The notes under the pieces were generated by a model, which was given only the letters and a program-made list of their open reading frames with translations, was not told the DNA's origin and searched no databases. A stretch of 64,000 nt of DNA from Tanytarsus gracilentus. Its lineage: Eukaryota > Arthropoda > Insecta > Diptera > Chironomidae. The stretch spans positions 558,001-622,000 of the forward strand of contig JAXRKN010000036.1 in the NCBI GenBank assembly GCA_038502055.1, written 5' to 3'. Made by a program: the position numbers and the translations under genes. Below are positions 1-13,100 of the stretch, one piece after another (positions within the stretch are counted from its first letter, which is position 1; each line of letters begins with the position of its first letter).

Positions 1-3000
1 GTCCAAACTTTCTTCGCTCAGCGACAACGGCGTGGAAAAAGCAAAGCGCAAAAAGAACACTTTTAAATTCACTTTCCTTTGAGCACATTTCGAGCGTCTC
101 CTGATTGAAATTATCGAGAGCTTTACGCATGTTTGCATTCATGCCGGTCGGAGGTTCGTTGGTGATTTTAATTGACGACTCCAAGATACCTTGCGGTAAA
201 ATGTGATACTCTATAAAAAATTAATAAATACCACAAAAGACTAATTTTTAATTAAACAAACCAGCTTGTTCTGACGGCTCAGCACTCAAGTAGAGACGAT
301 AATCAGAATGAGCTCCATCCATCGCTGATTCCATTTTCTTCTCTAATGTCGCAAGCCATTTCGCAACAAGATGAATGTTCTTAAAAAAATATTTTAATTT
401 AATTTGAATTAAAAAATAAATTTCTTTAATTTACCTGAAGAATAACCCAATGACCTGATTTTGACGCTGTCTCAATTGCCATTTCAGCAACAATCTCTTG
501 ACCTTGACCGAGTGACACATTGTGGAAGTTTCCAAAGTCAGTTGCAAAGCCAAGCATTTTTCCAATTCGTTCGACATCTTTTAGAGGATCAACGCCGGGT
601 GAAAGAATAAAGAAAATGGGTGTGGCACTGCTGCTTTCTTCATATGACTTTAAGAACTCAATACTGCGAGCCTCAACATATTTTGATCCGAATTTTTCTC
701 GAATATATTCACGCATTGCGTAGGTCTAAAAATAGTTTAATAAAATACAAAAAATCGCTGTAAAATAAAACTTTTACCATTCGATCAGGTCGCAAGCATC
801 TTATGATGCAGAGTCGTTGCAAAGCGGTTTTTTGTTTCCACTCTCCAGGTAATTTAGTTTTTTCAGGCGCATCTGTTTCAACATATTTCTTCCAGCGATT
901 CGGTGAGCTCTCAATGTCCTTATCTAAGCTCGAAAATTCAGTCATATTGCAGAGTGCATTAATTCCGCCCCACGATGTATTTGAAAGATATTCAACAGGT
1001 GATTGCGTGTTTGCCGTATATGGAAAACGAAGAAGAAAATCTAACTCGGCCGGAACAATTTCCTTTGATTGTAATTGAACTTGAATCACGAGTTGCGACA
1101 TAAATGTCAACTTGTCACGTTCGAAGAGGCCACGCGAGGTATACATGAAAACGGCAAAAGTGATTGAGTCAACTAGACTGCCGACTCTCACGAGTAAATC
1201 GTCGTTTTGAGGTGTATGCTTAATTGCGTCTTTAAACACGACTGTAAATGCTTTGAGTGAGAACTGATAGATTGGATTTATTTTGTGCAACTCGTTTAGA
1301 ATGAAGTAAATGATTGAAGCACGTTCAGCGGCGGGTCGATAAATCTCACGTGTGCTGTCAATTGTTGCGGAAGTTGTTTTTGTCAGTTCTCGCTTTGACG
1401 TAATTTCTGCGGAAGTCTTTTTAGTTTTCTCAAGGTTATAAACGAGCGATGGATCTTCGAGGACATTTTCACCCGCCGAACTCAATCGACTCAATAAATC
1501 ATCTTCAAGTTGCTTGAGAAGAATTTTGTAGCTGTTTTCCTCTTGAGTGAGTGTTGCCTTTTGTTCCTCTAAATCGGGTCTTTCAGCCTTAACGACTTCC
1601 GCCAAGAGTTGCTCTTCTAATCCATCGCGAGTGACAGTAAAATTAATGAGCGTCGTTTGAGCTTGCATTTCGGGTTTGTAATGAGGATTTGCAAGTTTCG
1701 TATGCAAGATGAGTCTAAATTTATGATTGTAGTCAATTTCACGATCTCCAATTTTCATAATTGTTCCTTTCTTAATTAGAACTCTTCCGAGTAGTGGATC
1801 GAGAACGGCATCAACTGACTCATCAATATTTTCAATCAAAAGCGTTTCACCATTATTAATTGCACTCTCAATTGTGTCCAAATAATTTTTGTGACTCAAC
1901 CTCAAAACTCTCAATTTATCGCCATACTTTTGTTTAATCCATTTTATACCTTGCAATTGTGGATCAATCATTAGTGGCCATCGTGATGAATTAACAAGAA
2001 TTACCGCATTTTCAGTTGACATTCGATCCGATGGTAAGCCTTCATTGTTCCATGCTGCAATTTGGGCATCATCACAAATCAATTCGAGTGGGTCGTTACT
2101 CTCGCTGAAAGAAATTTCAGGCTTGATTTTTCTAAAAGTCGGAATCCACTGTTGAATGAGCATTTCAAGTCGATAGCGTCGAGTAAAGCATCCAACATAT
2201 GAGATAAAGCAAGCAATTAAGAGAATGTCGCCGGGAAGTGTGACGAGTGTCGTTTTATATTGATAAATTAAATCTCTCCAGCGAACATTTTCCGACTGCA
2301 AGCCATTCACTAATCTGTAGGCCAAGTCAATTTGATGTTCAGTTCTGTCGGCCTCATCTTGACAAACTTTCTTTTCAGCTTCAGCCTCATCTTGTTTCGC
2401 TTTAATTGCCATCAATGCATTTTCTAATGCCTCAACTTTTGCCTCTAGTCCATCGACTTCGGCTTGTGCTTCGGCAAGAGCCTTTTCAGACTCTTTAACA
2501 GCTCTAATTTTAGGCTCAACAACTAGATACACTTCATTGTAGCTCACAATGCCAATGACCCATTTTGCGAGTCCTGCCGCCGCCAACGATCGAGATTTAA
2601 TTTTTTCACCATCAAATTCGGGATCATCGAGATAAAATTTAACCTCTTTAATATTTTCCGGTGGAATATTATCTTTGTCATAATTAATGAGATTGTTAAT
2701 AAAGTCGTCGACTTTTCCCATAATAATTTTGCACGATTTCCAACTGCGATCTTTTGGAATTTTTCCTTTTGACATTAGAACTAAAACAGCCGAACAAACT
2801 TTGACTACAATTTCGGGTGGACTGCCAAATGAACGCAGTTCAGTGAGATTATTTTTATTAAGCGTGTTCAATGCCTCCGCTGCTCGATCAAGTGCTGGTT
2901 TTGCCTTACGAAGTTCTTCTTCATTGGCACGCTTCTCAATCGTTATCGCCTCCTTCATAATGTTGACTTGTTTCTGCTTTTCCGTCGCTTCATCCTTACT

Positions 3001-6000
3001 AATTTGAACACGTGCACTCTCCTCATTGACAGTCGCAATTAAAATATCGGCAGCATCATTTTTAATTTTTAAATCGACTTCTTGAAGTGCCAAATCTTTT
3101 TTAAGCACTTCTGCTTGCAATGCACATTCGGCTAATTTAAACAGACCATTTTCGAGTCGTGTGATTCTGTCTTTATACTCAATATCTTTCTTTTCAAGGA
3201 GTTTCGAAAAAAGATCAATGAGCTCCAAAAATGACTTTGGTGTTGTGTAGTTGTAGCGTTTCTCATTCTGAAGGTATGTCTGTGACATTTTGTTGACAGT
3301 CTCGTGAACGTGAGCCATGAAAATTGAAACTGAATCTAAAATAGTTGCAGGTAAAACCGGAACTTCTGCTAAAAATCGTTTCGATACAGATTCGAGAGCA
3401 TTTTGTGGCCACTCATGGAACCAATCGATTGAACTGCAATTGACAATTGCTGGGAATTTTCTCGATCGAACTCGAAGCGTTGAACCAACGGGCGAGAAGC
3501 ACAAAACTGTCTTCAACATTCGACGAACTTTGTCGATAAAGTGTCGCCAGCAATTTTCTTTTGTGTCGAGTATCGCCAATTGCTTCAATTCATTTCTCAC
3601 GCCATTAGCGATATTTTCGAGTTCATCGTCGGGAAAGAGTTCAGCAATTTCACCCGATGCAAGCATATCATTGATGAGGACAAGATAGGATTCATCAGCA
3701 ACTTGCGAATCCGTCATGAGATGCATACATGCAACATTTTTAATTCCAGCTTTCAGATAGAGAGCACCAATGTCAGCTTTCATGTCGAGCAGTGAATATC
3801 CTTTTCTCAATTGTATTTGAAACACTTCCAAGTTTGATATGAAGGCCGCTAATCGTGCGAGTGACTGCTTACCCGAACCTCCGACACCAATCAGCAATGC
3901 ATTTCCACGTGGGCTCTCAAGAATTCGACTAATGCGACAAATGTGTGACATGGCATCCTCAAAAAGCACCAAATTCATTGTTCCAACTAGATCATTGTAG
4001 TTCGATTGTGCCTCCTTTAAAAGTTGATTTAAACGCGGCCATTCCTTAATTCGAGTGTACTTTGACTCTTGCAGTCCCTCAGAGAAATGACAGAAAATTA
4101 GTGGTTTGATAAAAATTGCATTGTCATCGACATTCTCAAAGTTTTTCTTCACAACATCGCCAGTTATTTTTTGGAATGACTCAATGTCCGTTTGATCGAC
4201 TAATTTGTCGCAATAGACACGATTCGCTTCATGCACCCACAATTGAATCATTTGCATGCCATCCGTGCACGTTTCACCAGTGCTAAAGAGAATTCCTTGG
4301 AAAACATTTGCCAAATCTCGAAGATTGAAAATGTAATGAAATTTTGTCGCTGTTGGCATAAAGATTTGAGCCATTCTCAATTGAAGATTAAGTGCCGCAT
4401 TAACAATCTGCTCGCAGACACGAATCACACTATTATTGAATTTATTTCCCGGATTTGTCACGTGTTGCGTGAGTATTTGATAATAAATGTCATACATTTG
4501 ATCAACGTGGGGGAAATTGACAGAAAACACACAAAAGTGTCGTTGGAGACGTGGATTTATTGTGAAACTGCCACTTGTTGGATTCATGCTCGATGCAAAT
4601 TGAATATTTTTTATATCCTTCAATGACAATTTGCCACGATCATACCAATGACTATAATCGAGATATTGCCGAATAATTGTGTGCGCTTGAACAGTTCCAT
4701 AAGTGTCAACCATTGGCATGTTCATGTCGTCAATGAAATAAATCACTTTCTTATTACCAGGCGGTGCATAATTTCGTCCCGCTTTTTTTTCGAGAGGTTT
4801 TTCGAGGACTTTTTGTAGCATTTCAGATGTGGTGTAGTAATTGAATGGAACATTTTGCACGGCATATTTATCGGGAAGATTTTGAAGCTTATCAGACACA
4901 ATTACGCTCTTTCCTGTGCCACTGCCACCCACCAACATGACCGGGTGATTTCTCTCAATTAACAAGTCCATAAAGTATCGCAATCGCGTTGTATCGGCAG
5001 TGGGTACGAGAGTCGATTGAAGCGGCACGTCAGGATCCATTTCAAACTTTTTCACCAAATCAGACCACGGTCGAAATTCTTTTGACGCCGAGTCGATGTA
5101 ATAATTAAAAACTGTTCCGACTGGTGGAAATTTAATGTCCTTAAACTCATTGATCCACGTCTTACTAAACTCATTTCTCCAGTCTAAAAGTTGATCTTGA
5201 AAGCACGCTGAGCCGAAACCCCAAATGGCGGCAAATCCAAAATATAATTCATAAACTTCTCTCGGTGACTCGGCTGGAATGTTTTGAGGAGTCAAGAGAC
5301 AGTCGAGAAGGAAGCAAGTCATTTGAATCATTGCTATTTCAGAGATTGGCGTGATTTTCTTAAACTTTTTATGATTTTCGAGTAAAAATGGGAAATATTT
5401 GGTAAAAAGTGCCTCGAGATATTTTCTCTCAAGCGGATCAGTTCGATTACTTGTCCACGAAGTGACAAATGGGGACCATCCAAGATCTTGAGGGTTGATG
5501 TACAAAATACCAGCACGTGAGACTGAAATAATTTTTAGTTAAATTAATTTATTAAAATTAGTTAATAAAATTACCAGTCGCAGGTGTTGCAGTTTTTAAG
5601 TTGGAAATTTCAAAAAGTAATCTCATCTCTTTTGTGAGCGCTATACGTTCATTACTGGCGAGTGTCAACACTTTATTATCGTCCATGACTGTATTTAAAC
5701 TTTCAATCCACATTGGATCAATGTCACCATCGAGAATTATCCATTTTGGGCTAGAACAAGTTTTTAATAATTTTTAAACTCATAAAAATATTTTTAAACT
5801 CATAAAAATATTTTTAAAAATTACCCCGAACCCGGAAGATTTGCTTGATCTCTCATGATCGTTGAAAAGAGACCATCTTTCCATTCTCGAGTCGAGGGAT
5901 TAATAATACCAAATAGTTCATCGTTTGTAACTGCCTTTGGATTGAGATCATTGAACATTGGCTTTCTTTTTTGGTTCATATAAGTTTTTTGTAAGGTCTT

Positions 6001-7145
6001 CCACACTTGAGATTTGCCAGTTCCTGAATTGCCAATAATGAAAACAGAGTGACGAACAGCAAAAAGTTCATCGAGTTGCAAAACTTTCAAGAGGAAACCA
6101 TCGCCATCGCCGGGCTGTAGGCCGAGATCTTCAGTCGATTGACGTATGATGGCTTCAAATTCAGGATTAACTTTTCGTGGAACATCGAGTGCTGGAAATA
6201 GGTCACCAATCAGACCCATAAACACTTCCCTATCGGCAGTTACAATTTTGGGAACATTAAAATCACGAAGAGCTCTCATTAAAACTTGATCTTCAGGTCT
6301 CTGTCGATCTCCTCTTTTTAAGCTGCCAGCAACGACAAGAACCGATTTAATAGCTCTCAATCCCCAATCGTAATGGTCTTGTTTAGAGAGCAACTCTCGA
6401 CAGAGAACGTAGAGGGTGATGAATTTTCGTGCAAGCAACCGAGCCTCCTGGAATCCTTCAGCGACCAACATAATTTCACAAATGAGCTCAAAATCAGGAA
6501 CAACCATAGCGCATGGTCGAAAGAGAGCTTTCAAATTTTCAGGAAGTTCAGCACGTCCTGGAATTTATTTAATAAAATTAATTTCTATTCAATTTAATTT
6601 AAAACATTCACATACCAGCATATCCAGGATTCATAGTGATGAAAAGACCAATTGTTGGCACCAAATTTATTGTCTCCCCCATAAAGTTAAATTGTTTCTT
6701 TTGAGCCTGAAATTTTTTAAAAAATGTTAGTAATTTCTTTTAAAAAATAATCATTTGAACAGCACAAACTCCTAAACTACCTCAATCTACTTTTCCAATT
6801 GAAATCTACAACTTTTTTAAAAAATGTTTAAACCCACACGTGGTTTGCCTTAACCCCTTTAACAGATCAGTATTGCTTCCCCTTTGGCTTCCCCTTCTGG
6901 CCTCCCCTTTTGCTTCAAAAATGGCTTCCCAAATGGCTTCCCAAATGGCTTCCAAATTCCAAATTGCTTCCCAATTGGCTTCCCAAAATGTTTCCAAAAT
7001 GGCTTCCCCTGTTTTCACTGTGTTTCATTTTCCATTGTTTTCATTTTCCACTGTTTCCTTTTCCTTTTTCCATTTTCCATTTTTCCATTTCCATTTGTTT
7101 CATTTTCTATTGTGTTTCATTTTCCACTGTGTTCCATTTTCCATT

Positions 7146-7177
<32 letters not shown>

Positions 7178-10100
7178 TTCATTTTCCATTGTGTTCCATT
7201 TTCCATTGTGTTCCATTTTCCATTGTGTTTCATTTTCCATTGTGTTCCATTTTCCATTGCGTTCCATTTTCCACTGTGTTCCATTTTCCACAGTGTTCCA
7301 TTTTCAGATCCATGCCAATCGATTCCTGGTCAAATTACGAGTTCAATGAGGTACATGAAGCCATACTTCTAAAAAATGGACATTAGTGGCATTCCTTGGA
7401 CACTCCTGGCCGGCCGTGACGGTCATTCTTCAAAATCATCAATGCTAATCAATTCCTGATGCAATTACGAGTCAACGAGGTACATGAAGCCATACTTTTA
7501 AAAATGGACATTAGGGGCACTACTGGCCGGCACTGATGGACATTGGTGGCACTCTTGGATGGCCATGATAGACATTCCTCAAATATCATCAATGCCTTTC
7601 GATTCCTGTCAACTACGAGTTCAACGACATACATGAAGCCATATAACAGGAAATTTGTATGAAAAATGGCATTTAGGGCTGTCCATGGCACGACCTGTGG
7701 TCATGACCCTCATAATTCCTAAAATGGCCGAATCTAAATTCATAGACCTACCATTTGGCGAAAACTAGAAGTCTCTAGCTATCTCAGGAGCCGAGATCTC
7801 GATGGAACAGACGGACAGACGGACAGACGGACGGAAATAGGCGCATATAAGTGTTACACCACTTCGTGGGTTACACTAAAAATTACCTCCATACAATTCA
7901 TGGTTGCGAATTTTCGCGTGTCATCCTTTTACGAAAAAGTTTAACAAAATTTTGGGTTATGTCAAAAAAAATCCTCAAACTACACAATTAACATTTTTTA
8001 ATCACACAAAGATTAAATACTCAGCAAAAACGCTCACCTTAATAGCATCTTGAATGGATTTAACTTGAACGGCAATGACTGACAATACTTCAACAGAAAT
8101 TCGATTGAACTCATCAAAGCATCCCCATGCGCCTATTAAAAAAATAGTGTGAATTTAGAAAATTCAATTTTCAAATCACAAACCTGTCTGTGCGAGTCCT
8201 TTATAAATATTTCCGCAAGATTTGTAATCCATTTGTTCACTGCAATTGAACACATACACCATGATGCCCAATGCACGACCTAAATCTTTGGTTGTCTCTG
8301 TCTTTCCCGTTCCAGCAGGTCCTGCCGGTGCACCACCCATAATTAAATGCAAACTCTGAGTCAGAGTAATGTAACAACGATCAGTAAGTGGAGTGATAAC
8401 GAGACGCGGAGTATTTCCAAGATATTCATAATCATAACGAAATTGAGCGTCACAAATGTTCACGAAACAATCTTCAATCTGATAATCCCATCGATGACGA
8501 AGTTGACATTGCCATGCGAATGATGACGCGGATTCGACTTTTTGTTGAATCATTTTTGCAACGACATCTCGAGAGTGGACATCAATCGTACAAATTGTCA
8601 TGATTTTTTGTCGATCGCCTGGAGTCAAGTCGCCAAGGAGACGATCAATGAGCAAATTCAATTGATGAATTTGTTTCTTCTGATAATCTCTCAATGAATT
8701 ATCGTAGCCTTCTTCGAGCTTTGCAAATGCTGCATTTACTTCTTCCGTCCATGAAATTTGAGTGACGCACAATGCTGGCTGGGACGGCCAATCAAACACC
8801 CAAATGTGTCGAAAGTTTGAATCGTAAGCTTTTAAAGATAGTCGAAAGCTTTCGTGAAGAACTTCACGCATCTTATCTGTAAGACGATTCAACCAAATTT
8901 CAACCTTTCCACTACAATCACATGGCTCAGTAAATGTCACATATTCGTCATTTTCTTTTGATTTCATTTTTTCGGCCATTTTTGTTCCTTTCAAGAAAAC
9001 CAACTGTGCAATTGAGTCATACAATTTTGTCAAGTGCTTGCAAACTCTCTCCGGAATATTTCCATTTGATAAAATGTCCAAGAGATCAGCACTCGAGACG
9101 AAATAGAATCTTGGATATGCCAAGCGTTTTGTCTCCAAATAGTCATTGAGAGCTTTCTCACAAAGCACCAATTGTTTCAGCAATGCATCGAGCTTATCAT
9201 AAAGTTTCGCCTTATTTGTGGCATGAACAACGTTGAGATTCAACATCATATCACTCAACAAAAGTTTAAAGTTCTTATCTACATCCTCAAATCGTTTCGC
9301 TTCCAGTGGCAGTTGACTTCGAATGTCTTCAGATCCGATAAAAATACTCTCAAGATACATCCACTTTCGTTGCACCTCAAGCCAACTGCTTATGACTTGA
9401 TCTGCAGTCGATAATAAAACTTGCCATTTGCTGACTTCATTGAGAAAGTATGTGACATATTTCGACGAGAGCATATTTTGAAGTTGAACTTGATTTTCTT
9501 CGAGTGCTTCCAGTGTTTCTTCATTTACTCGAATCACTTTTAATTTTGTTCTCTCATGAACGTCTGTCGCAAATTCAGATGACTTCCAAATCACATTAAT
9601 GTCAAACAACTGTTTTTCCATGACCATTTCTTTGACTGATTTATCAACAATGTCCTTGACTTGTTCTTCGAAACGATGAAGTTGAAGATCCAATAGCTCG
9701 GCAAGGGTCGTTTTATCAGTCATTTGGAAGCGGACCTTTGGGAATAATTTTAATTAGAATTTTAACAAAATTTAAAAAAAAATTAGTATAAAATAGAAAA
9801 AGAGAAAAATTATTTTTGAAATTATAAAAAAACTCAAAAATGACCAAATTAAACTAAGCAAGAAGAAAAATGAGTAAATCTAGTAAAAAGCCTCTCTCAC
9901 CTCACTATTCTATAAATAGGTCAATGAATGCAAAAAAAGTTGATTAATATGTGTATGTGAATGATGCATAGAAACATAAGCATTATTAAAAATATTTTTT
10001 AAAGGAAAAAATTAAGAAGAATGTTGAATGGCAATCGTTAAACAAACCGGATATCCTCGCAATTGGATCAGCTTCAATTTTAAGTCGATTGATAAAAGAA

Positions 10101-13100
10101 AATAATCTTAAAATTTTGATTCTCAATGGTTTCGAATAAAAAAATATATGATGACATGTCGAGTGAACATGACGAACTTTCATGAGCGATTAACACGAAA
10201 TGGACAATTGAAATATTTTTTTAAAGAGGTGAATAACTTGTATATAAAGATTAGTTTATATACTTTAAATTATGTACAAGTTTTTCAACCCAAATTTTTC
10301 AATATTGTCCAATTTTGAAAAAAATAAAATTATTTTACCTTTGTAGCATTCATCAATTCAATCCAATGTCTTTCTCTTATTGCTGGATTTTGAAGTTCTG
10401 TTATTGCTTTCAGGGATGTCAAGAGATTTTTAATCATCGCATCTGTTTCAGTAAAAGGTTTCAAGTTTTTCATTTCTTTGTCAAAATTTCTCATATCCTT
10501 CGCAAAGCGTTTGCACTCCGTCTCAATGTCTTCGACATTAATTTTCTTCCATGCCGTCTTTTTCCAATCTTCAATGCACGAATGAACTGCATACATGAAA
10601 TCCCAAATGTGCTTCACCATTCGAACAAGACGAGTGCATAGCATAAGTTTTGTGTCATCGGGAGGAGTAAGTTGAAAATGTACCGACGATTCTCGCAAAT
10701 TATTATATTGCTCCATCATATCAGAAATTTCGCCATTCACCACATCGCACACCTCATAAATATTTCTAGAACATGGAACTTCAAAGAATGGCAATTTCAT
10801 AAATTTCTCATGATAAAGTTTCGTTCTTAAGTCAAAGAGGGTGATTCTTCTCTTGATCAAATCAACTTGATAATTTTGGACTGCTGCAATGGTTTGCTTC
10901 TTCATGACAGCCAGCTTCTTGAGAGTGATCCATTTCTCAGGAAGTTCAGCAAAAAGATCGCTTATACGTTCATCAAAGGACATATCGTAGAGTCTCAATA
11001 GATCAACAATTTCTTTGAGTGGATGAAACATTTCGTCAGTTGATTTTTCACGTTCATTGATAATTGCCAAAGTTCTTAAAATGGCCAACAAAAGTTCATA
11101 GTCATCGTTCGTTGGTTCTTGATCCAGCAGCATAGTGCTCTCGTGAATAAAGCTCTCAAGCTCGAGAAGATCATCGGTGACTTTATTTTGAAGATATTCT
11201 TTATACAAATAACTCCATTTTGCGACATAATTGAGAAGCGTGTACTTGAGTCCTTTCGTTTCAATTCGAAGCCAAGAGTTGAATGTTTGATAAGTTTCAA
11301 TTTTAGATATTTCATCAAGCAGCTCATTATAGTAGTCGATAGCATCCCGAAAGTCGTCAAGATGCGGAACATGTTTTTCAATTTCCAAAGTTCCCGCTTG
11401 AAGCTGCTCCATTTCCTCTTTGCTAAGGAATCGACCATAAATTGTAAAAATATGAAGATGCTCCTTCATGTCATTCAACCATAAAAAGTTGTATGTCTGG
11501 AATGACTCTGAGAATTTTTTCGCTTCTCGAATGCCATCTTGTGTAATTGCGACAATATCCATAATGAGATTCTCAATCTGTACAAAGTCGGCATCTTTTT
11601 GATCACCCTCCGCCTCAGATTGACCCTCAAGAAAACTTTCATAAGTAACAATCTCTCCCTAAAGTTGAATTTTAAATTTAAAATATTAATTAAAAATTTA
11701 AACCTCCTACCTTAAGCTGCTGCACCATTGGAATTAATTTTGCCATATTGAAAATTTGAGCATTCATCGAGGTGATGCTCTTGAGAAGTCCACGATTTCT
11801 CTTTTGTGACTCATCGAGAATGGGAAAGAAAAGCAAGTGAGGCGGTTGAAGTTGTAATCTCGCTTCGAAGAGCTCCATGTTTGGCTTGTTGTCATGATTT
11901 TCCATTTCATTTTTAATGTGAGTTAAACTCACACGCATGGCAGTTATGAGCTCACTCAACACCATGTCATCCATATATTTCTCATAAGGTCTAAAAAGAC
12001 TCTTTTGTTCTTCGCTTTTGATGATTTCATCGCAATCGGCGGGTGGACGTGGCACATATGCTGATGGAACACCAACTGGTCTTAACGTAATCCACGATTC
12101 AGAATCCATTTGAACGGCTTTATCGGTATCGCCCACATTCGTCTCACTCGGTCGATCACTAATTGGAAATCGACTCGATTTTAAAGAACCAAGTGAACGC
12201 ATCGTTGTAATCGATTCCGTTAGTGACGTTGAACTTTTACTCGAGAGTGCTTGTGCAACTGTTTTCCATGAGTGCTTTCTCAGTGGCAAATTGAATAACA
12301 AGCGGAAATTTTCATCCACAATTTCACTCAGCAATGATTTGGTTTCCAAAATTTCATTCTGACGACGCGAAACATAAATATCCAAGTCATCGGGATTCAA
12401 TAGAGTTGAGTCTCCCTTATCGGGTCGATGGAACATCGGAGCATTGCCCCAAGCTTTCATGCTGGCCTTCAACTTTTCAATATTCGCTTTCGCTTTCATT
12501 ATGCGATTTTGAAGGCTATTCAGATCGCTGTGGACGTCGGTGATGTAAACTTCATCGTAGTTGCACCATTTTGCCGTTTCAAAGGCAATGCACAACTTTT
12601 TATCAATCACCTCAAGCTCTTGCTTAACAATGTCATATTCGCAGGGTAAAACTTTCAGTTTCACTTCGTTATACCACTCGACGATTCTTATTAACATCAC
12701 GCGAGCTTTCTGTTGAGGGTACATAAAAAAGTTAAACAATGTGTTGAATATGTAATAAAAATTTTAACTCACCCACAAATCATCGGCGTGCTCATGCAAT
12801 TCGTTTGCAATGTCGGGCAAGTTTGTTCGCCCCATTGCTTTCAGATTTCGAATTTCTTTTAGCGCTGTCACGAGTTCAATGTCAAAGTTAACCTCCAAAA
12901 ATCCATCGTCCTTTTTGACGAGCAGAAATTTGTCCATTCCTCTGCTAATTTCACCCGGAACTTTCTTTTCCCAATTAAAATAAATGTCCTTTTCGAGCAG
13001 CTCTAAATATTTCATTAATTCCAAGTAGCGTTCTTGGGTAATTTTTCCATCTTCACTCTCAAAAATGCTTTTGATTTCAATATTTGAAAATTCATCCTGT

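Noticed and set aside
2687..4626. Several + strand frames of 84-131 aa opposite the dynein exons
   Set aside because: Shadows of the dynein coding sequence on the other strand, without family resemblance.
6840..7386. Three overlapping reading frames of about 160 aa on the + strand
   Set aside because: They are translations of the 17-bp minisatellite in different frames, rich in Phe/His/Ser with no family resemblance, and lie within a dynein intron.
9986..10183. Possible extra dynein exon in the 603-bp intron
   Set aside because: Exons 11658-10339 and 9735-8184 join in phase and match the family continuously (TKVRF), leaving no missing sequence.
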